This document shows positions 17,101 to 24,506 of a stretch of 24,559 nucleotides of DNA, in pieces (within the stretch, counting starts at the first letter, position 1; each line of letters starts with the position of its first letter). The stretch is from JBEKDJ01 sp050014415. Its GTDB lineage: Bacteria; Desulfobacterota; BSN033; UBA1163. The stretch lies in assembly GCA_050014415.1 (NCBI GenBank), contig JBEKDJ010000036.1, forward strand, positions 1 to 24,559, in the 5' to 3' direction. Under the pieces are notes generated by a model, which was not told the DNA's origin, ran no database searches, and saw only the letters and a list, made by a program, of their open reading frames with translations. A program made the translations under genes and the position numbers.

Positions 17101-19935
17101 GAATACCTGCTTCAGATGATCGACAGGAATCTTCTTTGCCTGTGCATTGATTGCGATGATCTGCACACTGCGCTTCCCATCTCGGCTGATGTAGTTCAGA
17201 TCTCCATCTGACTTGGTGCCGATCAGGCAGGGTAGAGACGACACGATCTGTGCCGTCTCCGCAGCCACACTGCGCCCGCCCTCAGGCTCAAAACCTTGCG
17301 CAATGACGTGCACGAGGTAGGTCGCGCTGACAAAGCGATTCAAGCGAAGATCGATCTCGGCGTTGCCTTGCGCATCTGTCTGTGCTTCTGGCAAATCCTC
17401 GTCGAAGCCGTTCTTTGCCCGTTGCGGATCATAAAATCTGTAATCCCGATAAGACGGAAATGCGGGATAGACGGGTGACAATGATAACCTGGCGGTAACA
17501 CGCCGGTTGGCAGCAGGCGTGCCGAACAGGTTTTGCAGATTGATGCGCACTTTCAAATCCTGTGGCGAGACCCATCCTTCCGGCTGCTCCGCCGAAAGTC
17601 TGACAGATAGTTTCATGCGGTCCGGCTGAAATTCCTGGACTCTTACTACGGTCGAACCCAGCAGAACGTTCGGCAGCGCCTCGCCGGACTTTGCTTCCTG
17701 TTCGGTGCTTCGGACGAGGTAGAGGTTAGCCGTATACGTGCCCGTAGGACTGGACTCTTGGGTCTTGTGGCTGACCGATTCGAAGCCAACGGAAGAAAGC
17801 TTCAGCTTCTCCCGCTTGACGACGGCCCCACGTGCATCAATAATATCTATCTCAAGCGGTACACCGGCCAGGTTCTTGCCCCAGTCCGTCGCGCGCACCA
17901 CCATGCCGAAGTGCATCATCTCTCCGGGCCGATAGATGCCACGGTCCGAGAACAGATAGGCGGACAACCGTTCGGGCTGCGTGTTGGCAACTCCGCCGAC
18001 ATCGAACCGCGAATAGTCGAGCCCCCGGTCGGCCCGTCCCAAGGGGAGAAATGAGTAATCGCCGCCCTTGCGCACCAGATAATAGGCAGGGGTTTTTTCG
18101 CGGGTCATCCCTTGGAGTGACAGCAAGTGTGCTGCTCCGCCTGCATCGGTGTGGGCTGTTGCAACCGGCTGACCGTTGATGCCAATCACCTCCACCGTCA
18201 CGCCGGATACTGGATCACCGCTCTGGATCGACTGGACGAAAACGTCCTGGGTGCCGTCCAGGGCGCGCTTGACCACCACGCCCAGATCCGTCACCAAGAT
18301 GAGGCGCGAATCTGCGGCCGGTCCCGAATGGTCCTCCGCCCTTCTCCTTTCACTGCCACCGTCGTCAACATCGTCTTCTTCCCCTCTCCCCTCCGTCGCA
18401 TCTCCTTCACCCTCACCCTCGGTTCTTCGCTCCTCATAGATATCAAGCTTTTTCTCCGGAGGGGGCTTATGCCATGGCCGGATCTGCACCAGGAACAAAC
18501 CGCGCCGATTGTTGGGATCGCCATGAAGATACTTGCCCAAATCAATTGAAAGGAACTGCGGCTTGCCCGACCCCAGTTTTTCAAGCTCAATCTTGTCGAT
18601 AAAGCGCTCGCTGACTCGGTCCTGGTACTGGTTGCCAAGCACTTCACGCACGTCGGAGAACTTGGCCCAATTTCCCTGCCGATCAAGCAGATGGTGCAAC
18701 TGATTCGGTGCCACCCGTGCAATTTCGTACTCCACAGCCTCCACATCGCGCGCAAACACACCCAGCTTCTTCTCACCACTCATGGTGAGCAGGGCACCGT
18801 TTCCGAGGATCTTCAATGTCTTTGGATACTGCGGAACCTTCTGGACCTCTCCATGGGTGCGAAAGAGCTGATAGCCACCGAATGAGCGTATATCCTTCGC
18901 GACAGTGAAGTAGACATAGCGTTCCGGGTCGGCGTGGTATTTGAACCCTGCGGTCTTAGTGTTCTCAACCTCACTGGCAATCGCCTCCAGTCTCAGCGGT
19001 GTGGCCTGTTTGAGAATCTCTGCCGTTACGTCACGTAAATCCCATGAATGGGGTCTTTGGCGATCCTCCGGTTTGCTACGCGGATGATAGACAGGCAGTA
19101 GATAGGCACCCACCGCCGTCTGCCACGTGCGATCCGGTATCACTTCCGAAGCCTCGAAGATTGCAACCTGTTCCGGTTCAAAGCGTTCATTATCCACGAG
19201 CGTGAGCGAAATGTTACGGATCGTCAGGCTGAACCTGCCGGGGACCCCCACGCTGCTCGTCAAAGCACTGGCGCCTGGACCGCCGCGGCTGCTGCGCAAG
19301 CCCGATGCCAGCTTGATTTCCATGCGTGAATCCTCGGCCGGAATGACAAGGGGTTCTGAATGGGCATAAGCTGTGAGCTTCAGTTTGTCGTAACTGACTG
19401 TGAACTTCTTGGCTACTGCGGATGCATCCTTGCCGTCGCGACGCTCGACAAAGCCCAGCGCTAATTTCTTCTCGAACTCGGCCGAATCAACGGGGTAAGA
19501 GAACTTGAATTCGACGACCACTTTCTTCAGTTTTGGATCCGTGGGGTCTTGGTAGAACTCGCTCGACCGGACGGAAGCGACAAATGGCTCGGTCCTGAAC
19601 TCGAAACGCGTCATGGCAAGCTTCTGGTGAGGTGCAATGGCGACCTTTGGATCAATCTCCACTGAATATTGAGTGCCGATGGGCCAATCGCCGCGCGGCT
19701 GGAACTCGAGCCGCTTGTCGTTGATCCAGATCCACGCACCCTCGATAGGGGGATGGACCGAGAAGCCGGAGGCTTCCTTCCCTATGAGCGAGATCGACGC
19801 CACCGACCTGTCGAATCCGATACGCATTGGCCTGGGTTTCGCTTCGGGGTCCTCGATGGGCGTGCGCGGGGGAGGAGTCACCTTAAAATGAACCAGTTCC
19901 GGTGGGAGAGGTTTTGGAAGGAGCGACCAAATCAA
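14131..19935 (-). CDS. Bacterial alpha-2-macroglobulin family protein (thioester type)
   Basis: This very long frame (1934 residues from the TTG at 19935) is a periplasmic protease trap. It contains macroglobulin domains with AYLFSDRGIYRPGEMMHFG near 662-680 and VVAVDEGILQVARY near 1160. TYTVPDTFNGTLRVYTVAVS near 1245-1265 is the A2M domain. The thioester motif is CTEQ with Cys1449 and Gln1452, followed by the helical thioester-domain repeats and a C-terminal MG10-like domain. The frame stays open upstream of the TTG to a TAG at 20047-20049. That extension encodes a hydrophobic segment (GGIVLLAALIIGGGG), so the TTG start would remove the membrane anchor although a GGAGGAGG lies 4 nt before it. 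The natural protein probably began at 20196 (see the upstream segment). No lipobox is present. Confidence 0.9.
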   Translation of the reverse strand: MIWSLLPKPLPPELVHFKVTPPPRTPIEDPEAKPRPMRIGFDRSVASISLIGKEASGFSVHPPIEGAWIWINDKRLEFQPRGDWPIGTQYSVEIDPKVAIAPHQKLAMTRFEFRTEPFVASVRSSEFYQDPTDPKLKKVVVEFKFSYPVDSAEFEKKLALGFVERRDGKDASAVAKKFTVSYDKLKLTAYAHSEPLVIPAEDSRMEIKLASGLRSSRGGPGASALTSSVGVPGRFSLTIRNISLTLVDNERFEPEQVAIFEASEVIPDRTWQTAVGAYLLPVYHPRSKPEDRQRPHSWDLRDVTAEILKQATPLRLEAIASEVENTKTAGFKYHADPERYVYFTVAKDIRSFGGYQLFRTHGEVQKVPQYPKTLKILGNGALLTMSGEKKLGVFARDVEAVEYEIARVAPNQLHHLLDRQGNWAKFSDVREVLGNQYQDRVSERFIDKIELEKLGSGKPQFLSIDLGKYLHGDPNNRRGLFLVQIRPWHKPPPEKKLDIYEERRTEGEGEGDATEGRGEEDDVDDGGSERRRAEDHSGPAADSRLILVTDLGVVVKRALDGTQDVFVQSIQSGDPVSGVTVEVIGINGQPVATAHTDAGGAAHLLSLQGMTREKTPAYYLVRKGGDYSFLPLGRADRGLDYSRFDVGGVANTQPERLSAYLFSDRGIYRPGEMMHFGMVVRATDWGKNLAGVPLEIDIIDARGAVVKREKLKLSSVGFESVSHKTQESSPTGTYTANLYLVRSTEQEAKSGEALPNVLLGSTVVRVQEFQPDRMKLSVRLSAEQPEGWVSPQDLKVRINLQNLFGTPAANRRVTARLSLSPVYPAFPSYRDYRFYDPQRAKNGFDEDLPEAQTDAQGNAEIDLRLNRFVSATYLVHVIAQGFEPEGGRSVAAETAQIVSSLPCLIGTKSDGDLNYISRDGKRSVQIIAINAQAKKIPVDHLKQVFFERRYVSVLTKQPSGVYKYESKPKDIRLDEKPLAITTAGATIPLGTQRPGSYFLLITDPSGVELNRVSYTVAGDANLTRSLDKNAELQIVLDKQDYTPGDQIKLNIRAPYTGAGLITIERDRVYASKWFKTRTTSSVQTMTLPAGLEGNGYVNVTFVRDPASNEIFMSPLSYGVAPFSVNVEKRRLKVDVKTPDLVKPGDPFTMRVNLDRAARLVVVAVDEGILQVARYKNPDPLGYFFQKRSMDVRTQQILDMILPEFKRFLSAAAPGGGEGGELGKHLNPFKRKRDKPVTYWSGLVDVKPGEHDFTYTVPDTFNGTLRVYTVAVSEDAIGVQSNKALVRGDFVLTPNVPLMVAPGDEFEVSVGVANNVIGSGQDVQIALRLETSPHLEVIGPAQADLRIGELREGVAAFHVRAKDRLGSGNLTFLASALGKSAKASVDTSVRPPVPLRTELTIGSIADGKADVTVTRSLYPEYRDVYASMSYMPQSLAYGINTYLGHYQYLCTEQLLSCGMPAVVFAGRDDFNIPRAKAVTSIAELMSTLRSRQQLEGGFVLWGGHHEINDFISVYAVHVMIEARERGFAVPDDMLTNATLFLRQIAAGDGRNLADERNRAYAVYILTRLGNVTTNYLTALQQRMEQRAPKTWKQDLAAAYMASSYQIMKQDKLADAMIGRLNLGLPSVEERKHLGIEYAPVGSPYYNDAVRDAQIIYLLAQHFPQRAAKLTPESLSGLVYALQKGYYHSLSSAYMLLAFDRIEKYLQGGKTATLRLLQFAADDKAETLAGPAFKIDRTEVPPTAARLQFVNEAKFPAYYVLSQTGFDLSLPTKTIASGFEIVREFVDASGKALQRVRQGDEFEVVLRVRAIDREAATNVAIVDLLPGGFEVVLQPPALQESGGGEPQTGQRYQWRSRLATHKSTWALEYNDVREDRVLLFGNLTRDVSTFVYRVKATAAGTFTVPPPFGEGMYDRTLVAQGLGTRIVVEKPEEPKR
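18310..18436 (-). other. Acidic low-complexity insert in the macroglobulin
   Basis: Within the alpha-2-macroglobulin frame this stretch encodes alternating Glu, Asp, Gly and Arg (EEDDVDDGGSERRR and neighbouring EGEGEGD). It sits between a strand ending in IYEERR and the next MG domain (SRLILVTDLGVVV). It keeps the frame. It reads as an expanded interdomain linker and is probably disordered. Confidence 0.6.
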
Positions 19936-20046
19936 TCCGCCTCCTCCGATGATCAGTGCCGCGAGCAGAACGATACCACCGATGCCCAGCAGGCGCTCTT
20001 CGTGCTTGTGCGCCCAGTTTCGCAGCCACGCCCCTCGTTCCGAAAT

Positions 20047-20196
20047 CTAAACGACCCAGCGTGGCGGCTGCCACACGAGACGGCCAAAGACGGCCCCTAA
20101 GAGCCAAGCGAACTTCCGACCCATCCACACGATTGGGAAAAAGATCCTGGACAGTGTCTTCCCAAGCCAGCGCATTGCACGTACGATTGTCTCCAT
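20047..20196 (-). pseudogene. N-terminal segment of the macroglobulin, cut by an in-frame TAG
   Basis: An ATG at 20196 with GGGGG about 5 nt upstream opens a 49-codon frame (METIVRAMRWLGK...WQPPRWVV) that stops at TAG 20047-20049. Exactly the same frame continues after this codon as ISERGAWLRNWAHKHEERLLG, then a membrane anchor and the macroglobulin. Replacing TAG by TGG (Trp) would give one 2021-residue protein with an amphipathic, Trp-rich cytoplasmic leader. No ATG or GTG lies between the TAG and the anchor. Possible readings are a nonsense mutation, a sequencing or assembly error, readthrough, or a separate small protein with reinitiation at the TTG 19935. The first two are the simplest. 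Confidence 0.65.
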
Positions 20197-20280
20197 TTTT
20201 CCCCCTTTCAAAACAAGGATGCCGTGGGTGACCTTAAGTCCGATGGTTCGTCTTTCTCTGCTCTCATTTTTTCCCGGAGA

Positions 20281-20322
20281 TGACAAAAGCCTATTCTCGG
20301 TCTTTCAGACCAAAAACAGGCT
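20281..20322 (-). terminator. Intrinsic terminator after creC
   Basis: On the minus strand a 16-bp stem runs from AGCCTGTTTTTGGTCT (20322-20307) through a 3-nt loop to AGACCGAGAATAGGCT. It has 13 matches plus wobble pairs and is followed by TTTTG. It lies 144 nt beyond the creC stop and upstream of the macroglobulin start. It therefore separates the cre operon from the macroglobulin-pbpC unit. Confidence 0.65.
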
Positions 20323-20465
20323 TCTGATCCAGCCTCTCCCTGTTTCCCATCGCCCCCCTCCCCGGACAGACGAGCGTGGATTGAGATCAAAGGAAGAAAT
20401 ATCGTTTGACTGCCAAAATACCGAATGCTACCAAAACCCAGAACACGATGCTTTTTGGTCTCTGA

Positions 20466-21899
20466 CTAGGAGAGATAGGGGAGTGCCAGTATTGCGCAAA
20501 CTCCACCCCCCGGACAGTTTTCAAGAGTAATCTCTCCCTGATGGAGTATGGCCACTTCTCTGACGAAATTTAAACCAAGTCCCGTACTCTTTTTACCCGT
20601 GTCCGGCCTTTGAAGAGAAAAGAACTTCTCGAAGACCCTCGTCTTTGCGTATTCGGGTATTCCCTGGCCGTAGTCTCTAACTGTGAATCGGAATCTCTCC
20701 CCTTCCACGTGGCCGGACAAATCAATCGGGTTTCTCGCAGGGCTGAAGTCAATCGCATTCTGGATGAGGTTCGAAAGGGCTTGATGGAGCAGGAAGGTAT
20801 CTCCCTCGATCCGGATATCAGAAGGAATTTGAGATAAGACCCTCAGGCCTTTCTTCGATAGGAGAACCTGTTTGCTTTCAAGCACCGATTCCACCAGAGA
20901 ATGGAACGATATCCTCTCCCTCTTCTCAAGGCTTTTGAGGTTCTCCAGCCTGGAGAGGTCCAGCATCCGGTCGACGATATCCTGAATCCGGCTGGCCTCA
21001 TTCCGGATGTTGGCTAGAAAGCGGGCCTTCTGCGGGGGTTCCATTTTTTCTTCTAGCAGTTCAGCCGCTCCACGAATCGCAGACAGCGGGCTCTTGATCT
21101 CATGGGTGAGGGTATAGACATACTCCTCCACATACCTTTTCCCTTCAAGGGCTTCACGCATCTTTTCAAAGGCGTTCCCCATTTCACCGATTTCACTTCG
21201 ATTCAGCTTGGGGAGAAAACCCCTCCTGCCCTCCCTGACGTCATTCGCATATTGGGTCAGTCTTCTGATCGGCCGCGTGATCCATATTGAGACGAGCAGA
21301 CCCAGTAGCACGGCGGCTGCTCCGGAAATCCCGAATACCTCCAAGAGCCGGGGCTTGGCACTCTTCAGAAAACGGTTGATATTGGTCGTCGGCTTAGCAA
21401 CGGTCAGCACCCCAATGGTCTTATCTTTCAACCTGATAGGTGATGCAACATAGAGGATGGTAGAGGTAGAATCCTTTGGGTCTTGTTTCGTGGACCTTGC
21501 CCCATACTGTCCGTTGAGGGTTAACCTCACGTCCCGCCAATGAGAATAGTCTTCTCCGACGAGCGTCCTGTCTTCCGAATCAAAAAGGACCTTCCCGGCG
21601 GCGTCCGTAATGTAGACCCGCGTGTCCACACGGTCCTTGTTAAGGTTATAGATCTTAGCCGACAAAGGACGTTGATAGATGGTCGAAAATGTTTCGAAAA
21701 GCCTTTCGGGTTTGAATTCCTTTCTTTCTATTTGAGCACCTACCATACCCGACAGGATATTGGCCTGATCCACTAAGGGGTCTTCAACGCCTTCGAGATA
21801 ACGGACGCGAAGATTCTTCAGCGTCCAGTTGATGGGATAATAGAAGCAAAGGATAAAAATCACCAGATAACAGATGAAAATCCGAGTGCCGAGTCTCAT
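20466..21899 (-). CDS. creC: Sensor histidine kinase CreC
   Basis: The 477-residue membrane sensor kinase of the CreBC system has TM1 at about 7-24 and a periplasmic sensor with VYITDAAGKVLFDSED and WRDVRLTLNGQYGARST, both closely CreC-like. TM2 is at about 186-208 and is followed by a HAMP linker. The H-box is LTHEIKSPLSAIRG with His266. The ATPase has the N-box (ALSNLIQNAIDFSP), DYGQGIPEYA, and GLGLNFV. Length matches E. coli CreC (474). Its ATG overlaps the creB stop as ATGA, implying translational coupling. The gene is intact and ends in TAG. Its normal partner, creB, is interrupted. Confidence 0.93.
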   Translation of the reverse strand: MRLGTRIFICYLVIFILCFYYPINWTLKNLRVRYLEGVEDPLVDQANILSGMVGAQIERKEFKPERLFETFSTIYQRPLSAKIYNLNKDRVDTRVYITDAAGKVLFDSEDRTLVGEDYSHWRDVRLTLNGQYGARSTKQDPKDSTSTILYVASPIRLKDKTIGVLTVAKPTTNINRFLKSAKPRLLEVFGISGAAAVLLGLLVSIWITRPIRRLTQYANDVREGRRGFLPKLNRSEIGEMGNAFEKMREALEGKRYVEEYVYTLTHEIKSPLSAIRGAAELLEEKMEPPQKARFLANIRNEASRIQDIVDRMLDLSRLENLKSLEKRERISFHSLVESVLESKQVLLSKKGLRVLSQIPSDIRIEGDTFLLHQALSNLIQNAIDFSPARNPIDLSGHVEGERFRFTVRDYGQGIPEYAKTRVFEKFFSLQRPDTGKKSTGLGLNFVREVAILHQGEITLENCPGGGVCAILALPYLS

Positions 21900-22174
21900 A
21901 GATCCTCTTTCAGCGAATATCCCATACCCCGATGGGTGACAATAGGGTCCAGGTCAGGTTTGACGTTTCTGAGTTTGTTCCGAATGTTCTTGACATGGGC
22001 GTCTACAGTTCGATCCAGGCTGGTGTCCGGTTCATCCCAGCACAACTCCATTATAGAGAACCGCAAAAGTAATGCAACGGCCCCCCGTTTTAGTCTGTGT
22101 TTGTGGGCTTTTTGTGGCGGCTGGTTGTTGCATTGCTTATGTTGCTTTCTATAATTGATCCCGCGAGAAAACAT
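21896..22174 (-). other. Chimeric MITE-creB frame, possible reinitiation product
   Basis: An ATG at 22174, inside creB and 21 nt before the new stop, opens another frame. It passes through the whole element without a stop, encoding a very basic stretch rich in Lys, Arg, His and Gln. It then joins the original creB frame at MELCWDEP for 92 residues in total. Reinitiation here would make a peptide carrying the DNA-contacting end of CreB and would keep ribosomes moving to creC. Whether it is made is unknown. Confidence 0.35.
22054..22151. mobile_element. 98-bp MITE with TA target duplication in creB
   Basis: The element is bounded by imperfect terminal inverted repeats. With the flanking TTA included, 22 of 28 positions match between the two ends, starting TATAGA and sharing an inner AATGCAAC. 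TA dinucleotides at 22052-22053 and 22152-22153 are the duplicated target. It encodes no transposase. A TA duplication points to an IS630/Tc1-mariner-type transposase acting in trans. The insertion boundary is confirmed because its removal restores creB in frame with D-Q-L-M-E across the junction. Confidence 0.85.
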
Positions 22175-22676
22175 ATCCGGGTCTCCGGATGAAGGTTTTC
22201 AATAACGCATACTCGTATCGAGACAGGTCCAGGGGCTTCCCGAAATAGAAGATCTGCCGTCTCGATTCATCAATGTGAAAACCCGGGATCGGCATCGGCG
22301 GAAAGGGAGAGGGTCGGGTCCGGCGAAGGATGGCCTTCACTCTTGCGGATAACTCCCTGGGACTGAACGGTTTGGTCATGTAGTCATCGCCGCCGATCTC
22401 GAGCCCTACGACCTTGTCGATCTCATCGGTTCTCGCCGTCAAGAAGAGAATGGGAATGGCCCGTGTTTTTCTGATCTCCTTACAGAGATCAAATCCGTTG
22501 ATGTCAGGCAGACCGATGTCCAACAAGATGAGATCCACTGGTTCCTTGGAGAGAAGAGATAGGACTCCCTGGCCTGATGTGAGACAGATCGTGCTGAAAC
22601 CATCCGTTTCAAGGGCATATTGGATCGTATCCGCAATGGCAGGTTCATCCTCTACGATCAGGACCCTCGGTTTCAT

Positions 22677-23051
22677 AGCCGATTTGGCACCTCTTCAGCG
22701 ATTGGATTGAAAAAGGGAGCTTCCCGCTCGTTTCCTATGTTACAAAGAATTCTTTTCAAATACAACAGAATATGGGTCATGCCTCAGTGAAGCGTGGGTT
22801 TTTCTTGCTGCAGCTCTGCGTTCCATTCGACCCTACCCCAGACGGGGCTGAGAAAAACTTTAGAGCGGTAACCTCTCTTTGACCCAAATCAAGAAGAGAG
22901 ACGATGCGAAAGCGATTCCGTGATGCAGTTTGTAACCCAAGAAATTTCAATCAAACCGCTTTCTAAAGTTTTTGGAAGCTCTGCCTGGGGTGGGGTTAGA
23001 CCGAGTGGCTTCGTCCCACGTTTCAGTGACGCATTACAATCATATTGCCTT
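22677..23051. other. Intergenic region between creD and creB
   Basis: 375 bases without a gene. The main structure is an imperfect inverted repeat at 22873-22900 (CTCTCTTTGA and TCAAGAAGAGAG around CCCAAA, with a 2-nt bulge). A GC-rich CCCC-AGAC-GGGG fold lies near 22835-22846. A single TTCAC (minus strand, near 22792) occurs without a second copy at the 11-bp spacing, so no Cre tag is called here. creB may have its own promoter, but no clear hexamers were found. Confidence 0.4.
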
Positions 23052-24413
23052 CTATCTCTCGGTCTCAAGGAAATCCCCTTCCTTTCCGGGATCAGGAGCC
23101 TTCTTCGCCCCGTCAGTCCTTCCGATATCAAACCAGTCGATACGCCGTGTCACATACATCACCGCGGCAAGGATGACGAACAAGCCGATGCTTCCGAGGA
23201 GCAACGCATAATCCTCAAGCTGCAGCGTCACAAAGAGAAAAAGGTATAGAACTGCAAGAATCCCCGCAATCATCATCATGACCGTTCTTGATTTGAGCAC
23301 ACTCTTTGCATAGGCGGATATCAGGCAGATCACTCCCATGCTTGCGATAGCATAAGAAATGTTAAAGGGGATGTGCTCTGAAAGGGAAAGAAGGATAGCG
23401 TAGAAGAGGATGATGGCGAGCCCGATAAGGGTGTACTGGACCGGATGGATCACGGCCCTTGAGAAGATCTCCGTAAGAAAGAAGGCCATGAAGGTTAGGA
23501 CGATGAACATGATCGCATACTTCACTGCTCTGGTTACCTTTTGGTATTGATCCACGGGCAGGTGTAATCTTACACCGAACTGAGAATCGTCCAATTTATA
23601 GTTACACCCTGTCCAGGTCTGCGGGAAATTTCGATTGAGGTACTGCACCTTCCATCCTGCTTTGAAACCATGAGGGGTGATTTCCCTTTTCTCCGGGAGA
23701 AAATTTCCAATAAAACTCGGACAGTCCCATTTGGAAGACATGCTTACAAAGATTTCTTTTCCCACGGGAGTCATATTGAATTCTCCGCTGCCATTGAGAC
23801 GGAGATCTACTGAAAAGACATATTCCTTTTTTGAGACGCTCACTCCAGGGAATACCGTAAACCCTGCTTGTCCCGCCTCCGATGACTTAACCCCGGGGCT
23901 TGCAGGAAGTCTTACGCTATCCCAGTTGAGAATGATCGTATTCTTGATTCCCCGCAAGTCTGTGATTCCCACTGTGATAAAGGCATCTCTTAGGATAAGA
24001 TTTTCCGGAGAAATATCGTATGCCTCGAATTTGGGGAGTACGAAAGCTCCACTGATTTTAATCAAGGCTTGATAGAGGATCACTTCGTAGATTCCCCGGT
24101 ACCGTATTTCCGGGTTCAGATCGACCTCTGCATAGAGTGTCTCGGGCATGATGTGAAGATTGTCTGTGTAAGATGTTATCTTTCCCTTCTCGTTTCTTGT
24201 AAATCTCTTGAAAGGGATGGTCAAGATGGGGCCTGTAATCGTTTGGGCGCTTCCCCACTTCTGGCTCACCTCCTGGATGGCTTCATTCCTGCGCCGCTCC
24301 CGTTCGGAGATGAGGGACCCTACAATGCTGGCGAGAATAAGAAGGAAGATGACCACCATAGCCGTTACAAACATCCTGAACATCACTGAAGACTTGAGTT
24401 TGCTTTCGTTCAA
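23052..24413 (-). CDS. creD: Inner-membrane protein CreD
   Basis: The 453-residue homologue of CreD, the principal output of the CreBC system in enterobacteria, is linked to envelope integrity and beta-lactam response. It has an N-terminal membrane segment (VMFRMFVTAMVVIFLLILASIVG, about 9-31). A large periplasmic region follows, with ITGPILTIPF, FVLPKFEAYD and the RGIKNTIILNWDS strand. Five or six C-terminal membrane helices come next, beginning at YAIMFIVLTFMAFFLTEIF and then HPVQYTLIGLAIILFYAILLSLSEHI, the most conserved CreD stretch. The start is a TTG at 24413 with AAAGGAG about 6 nt upstream; the ATG at residue 11 is the alternative. Length matches E. coli CreD (450). The gene is intact. 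Confidence 0.93.
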   Translation of the reverse strand: MNESKLKSSVMFRMFVTAMVVIFLLILASIVGSLISERERRRNEAIQEVSQKWGSAQTITGPILTIPFKRFTRNEKGKITSYTDNLHIMPETLYAEVDLNPEIRYRGIYEVILYQALIKISGAFVLPKFEAYDISPENLILRDAFITVGITDLRGIKNTIILNWDSVRLPASPGVKSSEAGQAGFTVFPGVSVSKKEYVFSVDLRLNGSGEFNMTPVGKEIFVSMSSKWDCPSFIGNFLPEKREITPHGFKAGWKVQYLNRNFPQTWTGCNYKLDDSQFGVRLHLPVDQYQKVTRAVKYAIMFIVLTFMAFFLTEIFSRAVIHPVQYTLIGLAIILFYAILLSLSEHIPFNISYAIASMGVICLISAYAKSVLKSRTVMMMIAGILAVLYLFLFVTLQLEDYALLLGSIGLFVILAAVMYVTRRIDWFDIGRTDGAKKAPDPGKEGDFLETER

Positions 24414-24452
24414 AATAATCTCCTTTCTTTTTTATGATGAAGACTGCACAGA

Positions 24453-24506
24453 AGAATATTCTTTCAGTATGAAGAGATTATGAAGGGAAGATGAAAAATA
24501 GATGAA
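24453..24506 (-). promoter_or_regulatory. Cre-tag-like operator array and promoter of creD
   Basis: On the minus strand TTCAT occurs four times (24506-24502, 24495-24491, 24484-24480, 24473-24469) with exactly 6 bp between copies, an 11-bp period. The enterobacterial Cre tag recognised by CreB is TTCAC-N6-TTCAC. After the last copy and 10 bp comes TATTCT (24458-24453) as a -10, the spacing typical of OmpR/PhoB-class activated promoters without a -35. The creD TTG lies about 40 nt further on. Confidence 0.75.

Larger units (their letters stand above)
21896..22676 (-). pseudogene. creB: Response regulator CreB, interrupted by a MITE
   Basis: The frame starts at the ATG at 22676 with an OmpR/CreB-type receiver domain: acidic pair Glu9-Asp10, phospho-acceptor Asp53 in LLDIGLPD, Thr80, and Lys102 in TKPFSPREL. 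The winged-helix domain begins (DLSRYEYALLKTFIRRPGYVFSRDQL) but hits TAG at 22151-22149, leaving 175 residues. The missing end resumes after the insert at MELCWDEP and runs through DRTVDAHVKNIRNKLR and THRGMGYSL to TGA at 21896. Removing the 98-bp element and one TA copy gives an exact 226-residue protein (E. coli CreB is 229). The truncated product would lack the recognition helix and wing, so DNA binding should be lost. The stop/start overlap with creC is preserved. Confidence 0.9.

Noticed and set aside
20047..20049. Pyrrolysine at the TAG in the macroglobulin frame
   Set aside because: No Pyl genes are in the window, TAG is also the terminal codon of creC and pbpC, and the residue is in a leader segment and not an active site. 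A nonsense mutation or sequence error is simpler.
22149..22174. Programmed ribosomal frameshift in creB
   Set aside because: The inserted DNA has terminal repeats and a TA duplication, and its removal restores the gene exactly. There is no classic slippery heptamer before the stop.
24469..24506. The regular 11-bp repeats as a CRISPR array
   Set aside because: Repeat units are only 5 bp with 6-bp spacers, far too short for CRISPR, and no cas genes are present. The promoter position fits an operator.
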